Part shown: positions 17,384-25,978 of the stretch, piece after piece
Numbering within the stretch: the stretch's first letter is position 1
Layout: each line of letters begins with the position of its first letter
DNA from: Winogradskyella pacifica
Lineage (GTDB): Bacteria > Bacteroidota > Bacteroidia > Flavobacteriales > Flavobacteriaceae
Direction: 5' to 3'
Length of the DNA: 64,000 nucleotides
Assembly: GCF_013403915.1 (NCBI RefSeq)
Contig: NZ_JABFDI010000006.1
Location: 124,001 to 188,000 of the forward strand
The notes under the pieces: generated by a model
Told to the model about the DNA's origin: nothing
The model's database searches: none
The model's input: the letters and a program-made list of their open reading frames with translations, nothing else
Position numbers and translations under genes: made by a program

Positions 17384-19219
17384 TCAATTGTCATTAACTT
17401 CAATACTCACTCCGTCTTCATCATTAATTTTAATGTTGACTTCAGATTTCTTATTTGAATTTAACGGTTTATTACCTGTGTTTTCAAGCGTGCTCGTTTC
17501 TTGCTCAATGATGTCTTCAACCGCTTCCTCAAAGACATCTTCGATATCTTGCTCTTTGATTTCTTCAATACAGTCTAAACATTCAATGGCATTCATATCA
17601 ACTTTATAATAATGATTATCCATTTCGCGTGTTAATAAATTATTTGGTGCGTTGTAATATTTTGAAAAACGCGACACATAATTATCAGTCTGAAATACGG
17701 TGCCTTCTGGTAAATAGATATAAATCTCTACTTGTTGCTCGCTAAATTTATTAGATCCTTCAGTGGTAAAATAAGAATCCATTTTTAGTTCGTTTTTATT
17801 TAATTCATAATTATAATTTATATTCTGTGCGCGTTCTCTAGCTAAATCGTAATTGCTACCACTAGCTAGCGAGTGAATTTTAATACTAGCTAAAGAATCT
17901 GAAGTCTGTTTTATAATCAATCTAACATCAGTACTCGATATTATTTTCTCACCGTTATTTATTGGACTAATCTTGTAATTTTTATAATTTCTAATGAAAT
18001 TTTGATTATAAATATCATGACTCAACATTCTTAATTTTAAGGTGTCTTTTGAAGTGACGTTTATTTGCTTTTCTACTTTAACAATAGTTGCATCATACGC
18101 ATGCTCTGTAGCTTGTTTTACACCAGTGATGACTAAGCCAATTATGGCCATTATCCAAAGCCCTAAAAGTGTAAATTTTGCAATGTTACCAATAGATTTA
18201 AGGTTGTTTACAAGAATCTTTAGTCCTAAGTAAAAGATAAAGAAAAAAGGAATTCCGACCACAAAGAACAATAACATTGACATTAACCAAATTGGAATAT
18301 TTGCGGCATTTGAAGCATCAATAAAATCCATACCAGGAAAATGAACGGCATTGGTAACACCAACGGTGAAAAAGGCAATTATTAATCCGATTAAGGCACT
18401 GATGCCAACGATAATTAAAATAATACCGATGAATTTTGCAATCACTTTTAAGAAAAACATAATGATAGAACCAATAGTTTCAAAAAAAGATTGAGAACTC
18501 GATTTTAGCTTACTACCTTGCTTCTGAAAATCGACATTTTTTACAGTTTCAGATATATTATCTGAGACATGATCAAAACCTTCTTTTAGTTTATCTCCAT
18601 GTTTTTTTAAATCTACATTTTTGAAGTTTTCGGATACAGTATCAATACCGTCTTTAATTTTTTTTTCGATGTTACTGATGTTCACAGCATCACCAGTCAT
18701 GGTGAGTTTTTCTGCCGTAGTTTTGGCTTCAGGTATTAAAGCCCAAAGTAAAATATAAAGTAAAAATCCTGTACCAGCACCAAACATTAAAATAACCCAA
18801 AGCAGACGAACCCATAAAGCATCAATTCCAAAATAATGCCCTAAACCAGCAGAAACACCACCAACATACGAGTTGTCTGTATCTCTAAACAATCGTCTCG
18901 TTGCACCCGATTTTTGCTTGTAGTGCTGTTTTGGTTCATCTTCAAAAATTTCGTCATCTACTAAGTAGTCTTCTGGTTGTCCCATAATGGTAATAACCTC
19001 GTCAACTAATTTTACACCAACAACTTGCTTTTCATTTTGAATACGTTCAGCAAATAATTCAGCAATTCTAGCTTCAATATCGGCGATGATTTCTGATCGG
19101 CCTTGAGAATCTGTAAATGAACGTTTTATAGCCTCAAGATAGCGTGATAATTTGAGGTATGCATCTTCGTCTATATGGAAGAATATACCTGCTAAATTTA
19201 TATTGACTGTTTTATTCAT
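17384..19219 (-). CDS. PspC domain membrane protein, large Bacteroidota type
   Basis: 611 aa. The N-terminus (about 1-60, MNKTVNINLAGIFFHIDED) is a conserved cytoplasmic region; the PspC domain follows at about 105-170 (RLFRDTDNSYVGGVSAGLGHYFG, then a helix LWVRLLWVILMFGAG). Further helices occur around 240-380, then a soluble domain with many beta strands and an acidic tail with a CLDC motif. PspC domains sense or respond to envelope stress. The start overlaps the stop of the padR gene by 4 bases (ATGA), showing translational coupling; PadR likely represses the operon. Confidence 0.87.
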   Translation of the reverse strand: MNKTVNINLAGIFFHIDEDAYLKLSRYLEAIKRSFTDSQGRSEIIADIEARIAELFAERIQNEKQVVGVKLVDEVITIMGQPEDYLVDDEIFEDEPKQHYKQKSGATRRLFRDTDNSYVGGVSAGLGHYFGIDALWVRLLWVILMFGAGTGFLLYILLWALIPEAKTTAEKLTMTGDAVNISNIEKKIKDGIDTVSENFKNVDLKKHGDKLKEGFDHVSDNISETVKNVDFQKQGSKLKSSSQSFFETIGSIIMFFLKVIAKFIGIILIIVGISALIGLIIAFFTVGVTNAVHFPGMDFIDASNAANIPIWLMSMLLFFVVGIPFFFIFYLGLKILVNNLKSIGNIAKFTLLGLWIMAIIGLVITGVKQATEHAYDATIVKVEKQINVTSKDTLKLRMLSHDIYNQNFIRNYKNYKISPINNGEKIISSTDVRLIIKQTSDSLASIKIHSLASGSNYDLARERAQNINYNYELNKNELKMDSYFTTEGSNKFSEQQVEIYIYLPEGTVFQTDNYVSRFSKYYNAPNNLLTREMDNHYYKVDMNAIECLDCIEEIKEQDIEDVFEEAVEDIIEQETSTLENTGNKPLNSNKKSEVNIKINDEDGVSIEVNDN

Positions 19220-19557
19220 TTCTTTGGTGTTTTTGTGTTGGTTACTAGGTTAACTGCATTTTGTAGATCGCTCCATGTGGAGTTTAATTCGTTAAGAAAC
19301 AGTTTTCCTGTTTCAGTTAGTCCATAATATTTTCTTGGTGGACCAGAAGTCGATTCTTCCCAACGGTAATTGAGTAATCCTGCATTTTTTAATCTTGTTA
19401 ATAGTGGATATATAGTTCCTTCTACAACAAGCATCTTTGCGTCTTTTAATGTGCCGAGAATTTCTGCAACATAAGCATCTTCATCTTTTAGGATGGATAA
19501 AATGCAATATTCCAAAACACCTTTACGCATTTGTGCTTTTGTGTTTTCTATTTTCAT
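19216..19557 (-). CDS. PadR family transcriptional regulator
   Basis: 113 aa winged-helix repressor. Start MKIENTKAQMRKGVLEYCILSILK; recognition region EGTIYPLLTRLKNAGLLNYRWEES and STSGPPRKYYGLTETGK, the PadR signature, are clear, with a C-terminal dimerisation helix. Length is typical for the short PadR-s2 subfamily. First gene of a cluster with PspC and GIN proteins, overlapping the PspC gene by 4 bases. It probably autoregulates; an imperfect inverted pair GACACAT (19582) and ATGTGTC (19652) lies upstream, too far apart to be called an operator with confidence. Confidence 0.92.
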   Translation of the reverse strand: MKIENTKAQMRKGVLEYCILSILKDEDAYVAEILGTLKDAKMLVVEGTIYPLLTRLKNAGLLNYRWEESTSGPPRKYYGLTETGKLFLNELNSTWSDLQNAVNLVTNTKTPKK

Positions 19558-19716
19558 GTGTGTTTTCTATTTTTTAATAAGGACACATGCAGTTCGCGCG
19601 TGCGATATTTATTAATTGATGATGTTTTGTAATGCGCTCGTGTCATAGTCGATGTGTCATTAAGTTAATTAAACTGTTCATTTTTTGATTGATTTGATTA
19701 TTGATGAATACTTTAT

Positions 19717-20163
19717 TTACTTTAAAAAATTTATGGTTAACGGATATTTAAATGTGTTTCCATCTCTTGCAGATAGACTAGCTTTAACAATAAGTGCTAA
19801 TTCAATTATAAAAGCAACAATTGCTAAGGCACCTAAACCGCCACCTATATAAAGTAGAGGAGAAGGCTCTCCTATATTAATATGAAAATTATTAAAGCCA
19901 TTGAAATCTAATATATCCATACCTCTAAATATTTTGAATATAAAAAACGGAACACTGAGCGTACCTATGATAATAGCATAGAGCAGAACACTTATCTGAA
20001 AATTGATAGCCTGTTTTCCGTGCAGATCTATAAATTCGGATTTGTTTTTATTGGCTGCCCATAATACTATAGGACCAATGAAATTTCCAAATGGAATTAC
20101 AAATCGTGAAAACGTTGACAAATGTATAAATGTCGCTAAATTTTTATGGTGATTATCTATCAT
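19717..20163 (-). CDS. DUF4870 membrane protein
   Basis: 148 aa with an N-terminal cytoplasmic stretch containing HLSTFSRFVIPFGNFIGPIV and DLHGKQAINFQISVLLYAI, the two conserved segments of DUF4870 (Tic20-like fold), and two further helices at the C-terminus (about 102-130) with a basic end. Four membrane helices in total. Function of the family is unknown. It sits 160 bases upstream of the padR gene on the same strand with its own promoter region; its link to that cluster is positional only. Confidence 0.85.
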   Translation of the reverse strand: MIDNHHKNLATFIHLSTFSRFVIPFGNFIGPIVLWAANKNKSEFIDLHGKQAINFQISVLLYAIIIGTLSVPFFIFKIFRGMDILDFNGFNNFHINIGEPSPLLYIGGGLGALAIVAFIIELALIVKASLSARDGNTFKYPLTINFLK

Positions 20164-20309
20164 GTTATAAAGTATATAATAGTTGCTTATACAAATATAT
20201 GTCTTTAAAAAGGTATTATGTTACGCATAGTACTGAAAATTAACATTTTTTTAACATTAGTTAGGTCTGATATTTTCGCTTATTTTAGTGGTAAAATAGA
20301 ACAGTAGTT

Positions 20310-20765
20310 ATGAATATCACCCCCTCTAAACTGAATAAATTCTTAATGTTTAAGTTACCTGCCGCCTTTTTTACAGGTGTTAGAACTAAGGAGTTAAATG
20401 AGAACTCTTGTGTGGTTTCTGTAAAACACCGTTGGGTCAATCAAAATCCATTTAATTCTATGTTTTGGGCTGTACAAGGTATGGCTGCCGAATTAACAAC
20501 CGGAGCATTAGTGATGAAAAAGATTAAAGGAAGCGGTAAAAAAATATCCATGTTAGTGGCTTCCAATAATGCCTCATTTACAAAAAAGGCTACAGGTAGA
20601 ATTACGTTTACGTGTAATGAAGGGCATAAAATAGACGACGCTATAAATAAGACTATTGAAACAGGAGAAGGCCAAACGGTTTGGTTAAAGTCTAACGGAG
20701 TTAATGCAGATGGAGTAGAGGTCTCAAGTTTTAATTTTGAATGGACGTTAAAAGTGAAATCGTAA
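20310..20765 (+). CDS. DUF4442 hotdog-fold protein
   Basis: 151 aa. The sequence MNITPSKLNKFLMFKLPAAFFTGVR and CVVSVKHRWVNQNPFNSMFWAVQGMAAELTTG match DUF4442, a thioesterase-like hotdog family; the AVQGMAAE segment forms the central helix of the hotdog. It may hydrolyse or bind acyl-CoA or a related thioester in the cytoplasm, but no member-specific activity can be read. An upstream ORF-free region of 146 bases separates it from the divergent DUF4870 gene. The next gene follows after 114 bases. Confidence 0.83.
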   Translation: MNITPSKLNKFLMFKLPAAFFTGVRTKELNENSCVVSVKHRWVNQNPFNSMFWAVQGMAAELTTGALVMKKIKGSGKKISMLVASNNASFTKKATGRITFTCNEGHKIDDAINKTIETGEGQTVWLKSNGVNADGVEVSSFNFEWTLKVKS

Positions 20766-20879
20766 TCTTAGAGTTAGCGCCGCATGATTATCACAGTAAT
20801 AGCTTCATGAATTTAACTGTAACATTATTAGATTTTGAACAACCTATAGAAGAATCAATCTTAAAAAATCAAAAAAATT

Positions 20880-21677
20880 ATGACAGCACACGAAATTGAC
20901 TACCGTATTTACGGTGAAGAAATGCAATACGTAGAAATAGAATTAGATCCTCAAGAAGGGGTTATTGCAGAATCGGGAAGTTTTATGATGATGGACGATG
21001 GTATTAAAATGGATACTATTTTTGGAGACGGTTCTCAAAACGATTCCACCTTTTTAGGGAAAATATTAGGCGCAGGAAAACGTATTCTTACAGGAGAAAG
21101 TTTATTTATGACAGCCTTTTACAACGATCTTACAGGTAAACGTAATGTATCTTTTGCCTCTCCGTATCCTGGAAAAATTATTCCAATAGACTTAACAGAG
21201 TATGGCGGAAAATTTATATGCCAAAAAGATGCCTTTCTTTGTGCCGCAAAAGGAGTGAGCGTGGGTATTGAGTTTTCTAAAAAATTAGGGAGAGGACTTT
21301 TTGGTGGTGAAGGCTTTATAATGCAGAAGTTAGAAGGTGATGGAATGGCATTTGTACATGCAGGTGGCACCACTGCAGTGAAGACCTTGGCAGCAGGAGA
21401 AACTCTACGTGTAGATACAGGATGTATTATCGGTTTTACACAAGGTATAGATTACGATATAGAATTTATAGGAGGTATTAAGAACTCAATTTTTGGAGGA
21501 GAAGGTTTGTTTTTTGCTAAACTTCAAGGGCCAGGAAAAGTGTATATTCAATCCTTACCATTTAGTAGGTTAGCAGGCAGAGTTTTAGCTTCGGTTCCAA
21601 GAGGAGGAAAATCTAAAGGGGAAGGTAGTATTCTCGGTGGCTTAGGTGATTTATTAGATGGTGATAATCGGTTTTAA
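20880..21677 (+). CDS. AIM24/TIGR00266 family protein
   Basis: 265 aa. [66 protein letters not shown] and [25 protein letters not shown] give the duplicated beta-prism of the TIGR00266/AIM24 family; the two GGEG(F/L) segments mark the two halves. Named from a yeast mitochondrial protein; bacterial role is unknown. Full length. The Gly-rich C-terminal tail ([18 protein letters not shown]) is usual for bacterial members. Confidence 0.88.
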   Translation: MTAHEIDYRIYGEEMQYVEIELDPQEGVIAESGSFMMMDDGIKMDTIFGDGSQNDSTFLGKILGAGKRILTGESLFMTAFYNDLTGKRNVSFASPYPGKIIPIDLTEYGGKFICQKDAFLCAAKGVSVGIEFSKKLGRGLFGGEGFIMQKLEGDGMAFVHAGGTTAVKTLAAGETLRVDTGCIIGFTQGIDYDIEFIGGIKNSIFGGEGLFFAKLQGPGKVYIQSLPFSRLAGRVLASVPRGGKSKGEGSILGGLGDLLDGDNRF

Positions 21678-21906
21678 GAATTTGGTTTATGTAATAGTTT
21701 GATATATAGCTTGTTGCGACGTGAGAATTGCCCTCTAAAAAGTACAGGCTTCATCGCATAATTTCAAATTTTTAACATAACAAGCTGTTAAACTTTTCTA
21801 GAAAGTGAATTTCATTAGTATATTTTGCTATCTTTAAGTCAGAATTGAAACAATAGCGTATAGATAAAAAACTACTTTTTGTTAACCTAAAAACTTAAAA
21901 ATAACT

Positions 21907-22104
21907 ATGGCGCGAGCAATGTACGAGTACACTAAAACTGTACTTAGCAAAGTGAGTTTTGATGCGACATTATTCTGTAAGGAAGTGCAAAAAGCAGTAA
22001 GACGTTTACTGCCTCACGAACTTGAAGAATTAAGAATCTTTATTCAGTCCTTAATCAATCAAAACCCAGATTTAAATCAATGCTTAATTTATTTAAAGGC
22101 ATAA
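21907..22104 (+). CDS. 65-aa conserved flavobacterial protein of unknown function
   Basis: 65 aa, MARAMYEYTKTVLSKVSFDA, then LFCKEVQKAVRRLLPHELEELRIFI and LINQNPDLNQCLIYLKA. I recall near-identical short proteins across Flavobacteriaceae, which with its dedicated leader and long perfect terminator supports a real, probably highly expressed gene. Predicted all-helical and soluble; a basic central patch (KAVRRLL) and an acidic one (HELEEL) are adjacent. Two Cys (C23, C59) are not a known metal motif. No function can be assigned. Confidence 0.75.
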   Translation: MARAMYEYTKTVLSKVSFDATLFCKEVQKAVRRLLPHELEELRIFIQSLINQNPDLNQCLIYLKA

Positions 22105-22107
22105 TAT

Positions 22108-22149
22108 AAAACAAGCGTCCTGATATTTATCAGGACGCTTGTTTTGTAA
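22108..22149 (+). terminator. Perfect 18-bp terminator hairpin
   Basis: Arms 22108-22125 and 22128-22145 are exactly complementary around a 2-base loop, with A-run before and T-run after, so it can act in both directions. The minus-strand oxyR gene ends at 22187. Confidence 0.92.
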
Positions 22150-22186
22150 TTCATCTCATTGTGAAATCACAATAGACGTGTTGAGT

Positions 22187-23125
22187 CTATTTGGCTTTCG
22201 GACTAATAATTTCTACATTCTGAAAGGCTATAGCACCACGAATAATTCCTGAAATAACATTGTGCATCGCATCTATAATTTGCATTTTTAATTCACTTTT
22301 ATGATAAATAATGCTCACTTCTCTCGCTGGAGACGGTTCTTTAAAGTGTCTTAAATTAGGCCCCAGTTTTTCTTTGACATCTAAGGTGTGTAAATACGGA
22401 AGTAGTGTCATTCCCATACCTTCGTTAGATAATTTTATTAAGGTTTCTATGCTGCCACTTTCAAGTTGGAAATTTTCATCCATTTGATCTTTAAATGTTT
22501 TACAGAGGTTGATGACTCCATCTCTAAAACAGTGTCCGTCTTCTAATAGCAACATATCATCGATGCTTAAATCTGAAACTTCAATAACTTTTTTGTCTTT
22601 TAAACGATGATTTTCAGGGATATAAGCTACGAAAGGTTCGTAATATAAAACGCGTTCTTTTATATTGTCGCTTTCTAATGGTGTTGCTGCGATTGCTGCA
22701 TCTAAATGACCATCGCTAAGGCGCGTTAAAATTTCTTCAGTGGTTAACTCTTCAATTTTTAATTTAACCTTTGGATATTTTTTAATAAAACTCTTCAAAA
22801 ACATAGGTAAAAGCGTTGGCATTATGGTTGGGATAATGCCCAATCGAAACTCGCCTCCTATAAATCCTTTTTGCTGATCTACGATATCTTGAATTCTATC
22901 GGCTTCATTAACAATATTCCGAGCTTGATATACAATTTTTCGTCCAACGTCAGTTAATTCTATCGGTTTTTTACTTCTATCAAAAATAATGATATCTAAT
23001 TCGTCTTCTAATTTCTGAATTTGTGTGCTTAAAGTAGGTTGCGTTACAAAACATTTTTCTGCTGCTTTCGTAAAATTCTTATGCTCTGCAATGGCTAGAG
23101 CGTATTTTAGTTGTGTAATCGTCAT
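22187..23125 (-). CDS. oxyR: Hydrogen-peroxide-sensing LysR-type regulator OxyR
   Basis: 312 aa. N-terminal LysR winged HTH (MTITQLKYALAIAEHKNFTKA, VTQPTLSTQIQKLED). The redox pair is visible as EDGHCFRDGVINLC with Cys199 and Cys208, the same numbering as E. coli OxyR. Peroxide oxidises the pair to a disulfide, switching DNA binding and activating peroxide-defence genes. It is divergent from dps, a classical OxyR target, with a 102-base gap containing two copies of a 17-bp CTAT-bounded site. Full length. Confidence 0.93.
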   Translation of the reverse strand: MTITQLKYALAIAEHKNFTKAAEKCFVTQPTLSTQIQKLEDELDIIIFDRSKKPIELTDVGRKIVYQARNIVNEADRIQDIVDQQKGFIGGEFRLGIIPTIMPTLLPMFLKSFIKKYPKVKLKIEELTTEEILTRLSDGHLDAAIAATPLESDNIKERVLYYEPFVAYIPENHRLKDKKVIEVSDLSIDDMLLLEDGHCFRDGVINLCKTFKDQMDENFQLESGSIETLIKLSNEGMGMTLLPYLHTLDVKEKLGPNLRHFKEPSPAREVSIIYHKSELKMQIIDAMHNVISGIIRGAIAFQNVEIISPKAK

Positions 23126-23127
23126 AA

Positions 23128-23174
23128 CTATTAATTTAGGCTATAAAAGTATAAAAACTATTCATAAAAGCTAT
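23128..23174. promoter_or_regulatory. Two candidate OxyR sites, 30-bp period
   Basis: CTATTAATTTAGGCTAT (23128-23144) and CTATTCATAAAAGCTAT (23158-23174) share CTATT-AT--A-GCTAT and are 30 bp apart, about three helical turns. The first touches the oxyR start region, the second lies just upstream of the expected -33 position of the dps promoter. Confidence 0.5.
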
Positions 23175-23197
23175 GCGTAGGAGTCCTAATTGTGTTG

Positions 23198-23205
23198 TAA
23201 ATTTG
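23198..23205 (+). promoter_or_regulatory. dps -7 promoter element
   Basis: TAAATTTG matches TAnnTTTG; the dps start codon is 23 bases further on. Confidence 0.5.
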
Positions 23206-23227
23206 AATAAATTAAAAATCAACGATT

Positions 23228-23707
23228 ATGAAACTAAATAGCATAGGTTTAGATACCGTAAAAACAAAAGGATTAGCTGATGATTTAAATCAATTATTAG
23301 CAAATTTTCAATTGTATTATCAGAACTTAAGAGGTATTCACTGGAATATTAAAGGGCGTGGTTTTTTTGATCTTCATGTAAAATTTGAAGAATTATACAC
23401 GGATGCCAATTTAAAGGTCGATGAAATAGCTGAACGTATTTTAACGTTAGGTGCCACACCGCTTCATACGTTTGAAGATTACACAAAAGCAGCAAAAGTA
23501 CCTGTAGGTAAAAATATTTCTAAGGATGAAAAAGCAGTTCAATTAATTGTAGATTCACTTTCAGAATTATTAAAAATGGAACGTTCTATTTTAGAAGCTG
23601 CAGGTGATGCTAATGACGAAGGAACAAATTCTATGATGAGTGATTTTATTACCGAACAAGAAAAAACGGTTTGGATGATGAAGGCTTGGTTGGGTGAAAC
23701 AGTTTAA
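23228..23707 (+). CDS. dps: DNA-protection ferritin-like protein Dps
   Basis: 159 aa dodecameric miniferritin. Ferroxidase-site ligands at subunit interfaces are visible: H38 (GIHW), H50 (DLH), E54 (VKFEE), D65 and E69 (KVDEIAER). C-terminal helices are intact and length is usual. Dps oxidises Fe2+ with H2O2 and stores iron, limiting Fenton damage; some members bind DNA, for which the short N-terminus (MKLNSIGLDTVKTK) offers only few Lys. Divergent from oxyR and preceded by putative OxyR sites. Confidence 0.94.
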   Translation: MKLNSIGLDTVKTKGLADDLNQLLANFQLYYQNLRGIHWNIKGRGFFDLHVKFEELYTDANLKVDEIAERILTLGATPLHTFEDYTKAAKVPVGKNISKDEKAVQLIVDSLSELLKMERSILEAAGDANDEGTNSMMSDFITEQEKTVWMMKAWLGETV

Positions 23708-23729
23708 GATTGAATTATTTTAAAATAGA

Positions 23730-23759
23730 AAGAGGCTGCTAATTAGCAGTCTTTTTTTG
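23730..23759 (+). terminator. Rho-independent terminator after dps
   Basis: GACTGCTAATTAGCAG-type stem (AGGCTGCTAA/TTAGCAGTCT) followed by seven T. Confidence 0.85.
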
Positions 23760-23778
23760 TTTTGATTGATGTGTCACA

Positions 23779-23836
23779 TTGAGCGCAGTCGAAATGCTAT
23801 GAAAATTATATTCATAAGGTTTTCGACTGCGCTCAA
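23779..23836. repeat. Inverted repeat, TTGAGCGCAGTCGAAA type
   Basis: TTGAGCGCAGTCGAAA (23779-23794) and its exact reverse complement (23821-23836) enclose a 26-base spacer. The same wording (TGAGCGCAG-CGAA) recurs at 32038; such intergenic units are widespread in Flavobacteriaceae. Confidence 0.75.
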
Positions 23837-23869
23837 ACTGACAAATAGTTAAGGCTTAAATATGTGATT

Positions 23870-24286
23870 TTAGAAACGAATATTCATTTCCAAATCTTTA
23901 TCTGCAACTTTAAATTTAGCGTCACCGTAATTAGGTGGTCCAAATGACATAACGTTATTAGAAACTCCATAAGATTCTAAAGGCATTCCGTTATCTTGAA
24001 AATCCATGCGTTTATTGTCATTTTCATCATGTAGCGTCATTATTGCATATTCTCCAGGTAGTACGTTTTTAAAGGTTATGGTTACTTTTCCGTCTTTTAT
24101 TTCAGTTTCGGCGTCCATAATTCCTTTACCTTTCATAAACGTCTCTGAATTGTGTAACGAGGTTAATACTTTTCCGTTATCACTTTTTACATTATCAATG
24201 GTGATAGTGATTGTTGCCCCTTCATTTTGAGAAAACCCGATGATTGAAGTTAAAGTTAATGCGAATGTTAATATTAATTTTTTCAT
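23870..24286 (-). CDS. DUF2141 exported protein
   Basis: 138 aa with a signal peptide (MKKLILTFALTLTSIIGFSQ). The mature part, TITIDNVKSDNGKVLTSLHN, PGEYAIMTLHDENDNKRMDF and NNVMSFGPPNYGDAKF, is the DUF2141 signature: a small beta-sandwich with an HDEN-x-N-x-(K/R)-D loop that may bind Ca2+. Periplasmic or secreted; function unknown. Monocistronic; a repeat-containing gap follows upstream. Confidence 0.87.
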   Translation of the reverse strand: MKKLILTFALTLTSIIGFSQNEGATITITIDNVKSDNGKVLTSLHNSETFMKGKGIMDAETEIKDGKVTITFKNVLPGEYAIMTLHDENDNKRMDFQDNGMPLESYGVSNNVMSFGPPNYGDAKFKVADKDLEMNIRF

Positions 24287-24417
24287 GAGTAAGCGTTTTA
24301 ATGGTTAGTGAACTACTGTTCGTTTTTGTTGATGATTCAAATATCCCATAAACGCTTCAATTCTTATAATTGTAATTACCGAACTGTAATTTTTATAGGA
24401 TGGACTGTTGTTTGGTT

Positions 24418-24480
24418 GGGAGTTGTGAGCTAAGAGTTGTGAGTTTTGAGTTAAGAGCTAAGAGTTGTGAGTTATGAGTT
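24418..24480. repeat. GAGTT-type heptamer array, 9 units
   Basis: Units GGGAGTT, GTGAGCT, AAGAGTT, GTGAGTT, TTGAGTT, AAGAGCT, AAGAGTT, GTGAGTT, ATGAGTT fill exactly 63 bases. On the minus strand they read (AACTCnn)n. A 4-unit relative lies at 25926-25953. Confidence 0.9.
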
Positions 24481-24509
24481 AAAAAGTAGCGTGTGAATTT
24501 TTAATTTTT

Positions 24510-24589
24510 CACTAATCACTAATCACTAATCACTAATCACTAATCACTAATCACTAATCACTAATCACTAATCACTAATCACTAATCAC
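24510..24589. repeat. CACTAAT heptamer array, 11.4 copies
   Basis: Perfect tandem copies with no variants seen. The array begins 6 bases after the stop codon of the DUF58 gene (minus strand, where it reads TAGTGAT). Confidence 0.95.
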
Positions 24590-24592
24590 CAC

Positions 24593-25924
24593 CTACAAAA
24601 GTCCCCGCGCCTTAATCTCCAAATACTTATTAATGGTATTAATAGTCAAATTCTCAGGAGCCGTTAAAATAGATTGAATACCATGTTTTTGAAGTTCCTT
24701 AACCATTAAGCGTTTTTCGAAAGCAAATTTTTCTGCAATAGTTTTATGATATATAGATTGTAAATCTTCGGCATTCTCTTTTAATATGATGTCTAATTCT
24801 GTATTTTCAAACAACACAACCACAAGCATGTGCTTTTTAGAAATGGCTTGTAAATATGGCATCTGTCGTTTTAACGCACTGATGTGTTCAAAATTAGTGT
24901 ATAATAAAAGTAAGCTACGGTGTGTGACTTTTCGTTTTAATTGCGCATAAAGCAGACCGAAATCACTATCATTAAATTGCGTATCAATATTGTATAGGTT
25001 TTCTAAAATACGATTGAGATAAGTGATTTTCTGAATGGCAGGTAAGAAGGATTCTATCTTTTTTGAAAAAGAAATCATGCCAACTTTATCGTGTTTTTTT
25101 AACGCCACATTACTAAATGCTAATGTTGAATTGATAGCGTAATCTAACAGTTTTAAACCGTTAAAAGGCATTTTCATTATTCTGCCAGTATCAATAATAG
25201 AGTAGATGGGTTGTGATTTTTCATCTTGATATTGATTCACCATCAATTGGCCACGTTTTGCTGTCGCTTTCCAATTTACGGTTCTAAAATCGTCACCAGG
25301 AATATAGTCTTTAATTTGTTCAAATTCTGAAGTGTTCCCAATACGTCTTATCTTCTTTAAACCAAACTCAGTCAATGAATTGCTGATCGCTAGAAAATCG
25401 TATTTCTGCATTTGAATAATGGAAGGGTAGACCATTACCATTTGCTGATTTTGAAACTTATACTTGCGTTTTATGATTTTTAGAACCGAAGACACAAATA
25501 TATTAAGATGACCAAAATAATATTCACCACGATCTACAGGTCTTACTAAGTATTCGAAGTCGTGATTTTGATTAGGATTTAAAGATGTTTGATAAAGAAA
25601 ATCGCGTTTCTGAAATTGTACAGGTAACTCATCTATAACATCGATATACGTTTTAAAACCATACTTGTTGGTGATGGTAATTGGCACAGGATTATTATCG
25701 CTATTGGAAAACTTATCTGGTAGAATTCGCCGTGCATTAATAGCATCTTTTGGCTGGTAGAGTAGCAATAAATCTATAAGTAGCAGTACTGCTATAATAA
25801 TAGTCACTATCCAAGCCACAGCATATAACACAGGCAACCAAAACGATAAAAGAAAGCACACCGAAGCCATAGCTATATAAATATAGAGCTGGCTGTGTAT
25901 GTATAATGATTTTAAAAAATTCAT
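24593..25924 (-). CDS. DUF58 (BatA/MoxR-associated) protein
   Basis: 443 aa. Two membrane helices near the N-terminus (about 12-55), then a beta-rich part and the DUF58 core IKDYIPGDDFRTVNWKATAK with MVNQYQDE (about residues 205-235), followed by a von-Willebrand-A-like domain (SIIDTGRIM resembles a MIDAS start, lacking the full DxSxS). DUF58 proteins work with MoxR ATPases in chaperone-like assembly at the membrane. It is the last gene of the MoxR cluster; its start codon lies 1 base from the heptamer array that ends the inserted four-helix unit. Confidence 0.88.
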   Translation of the reverse strand: MNFLKSLYIHSQLYIYIAMASVCFLLSFWLPVLYAVAWIVTIIIAVLLLIDLLLLYQPKDAINARRILPDKFSNSDNNPVPITITNKYGFKTYIDVIDELPVQFQKRDFLYQTSLNPNQNHDFEYLVRPVDRGEYYFGHLNIFVSSVLKIIKRKYKFQNQQMVMVYPSIIQMQKYDFLAISNSLTEFGLKKIRRIGNTSEFEQIKDYIPGDDFRTVNWKATAKRGQLMVNQYQDEKSQPIYSIIDTGRIMKMPFNGLKLLDYAINSTLAFSNVALKKHDKVGMISFSKKIESFLPAIQKITYLNRILENLYNIDTQFNDSDFGLLYAQLKRKVTHRSLLLLYTNFEHISALKRQMPYLQAISKKHMLVVVLFENTELDIILKENAEDLQSIYHKTIAEKFAFEKRLMVKELQKHGIQSILTAPENLTINTINKYLEIKARGLL

Positions 25925-25925
25925 A

Positions 25926-25953
25926 ATCAGTTAAGAGCTAATAGTTATGAGTT
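25926..25953. repeat. GAGTT-type heptamer array, 4 units
   Basis: ATCAGTT, AAGAGCT, AATAGTT, ATGAGTT between the four-helix gene and the DUF58 start codon; same family as 24418-24480. Confidence 0.75.
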
Positions 25954-25978
25954 AAAAGTGTAAAAACAGTTAATCTAT

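Larger units (their letters stand above)
24287..24592. other. 306-base gap filled by two heptamer arrays
   Basis: It contains 9 copies of a GAGTT-type 7-mer (24418-24480) and 11.4 copies of CACTAAT (24510-24589). No ORF. The layout matches the flanks of the four-helix gene at 25979 but lacks the gene. Confidence 0.8.

Noticed and set aside
19582-19658. PadR operator GACACAT/ATGTGTC
   Set aside because: The halves are about 60 bases apart and not clearly better than chance.
24418-24589. CRISPR array
   Set aside because: The units are only 7 bases with no unique spacers; these are simple tandem arrays, not CRISPR.
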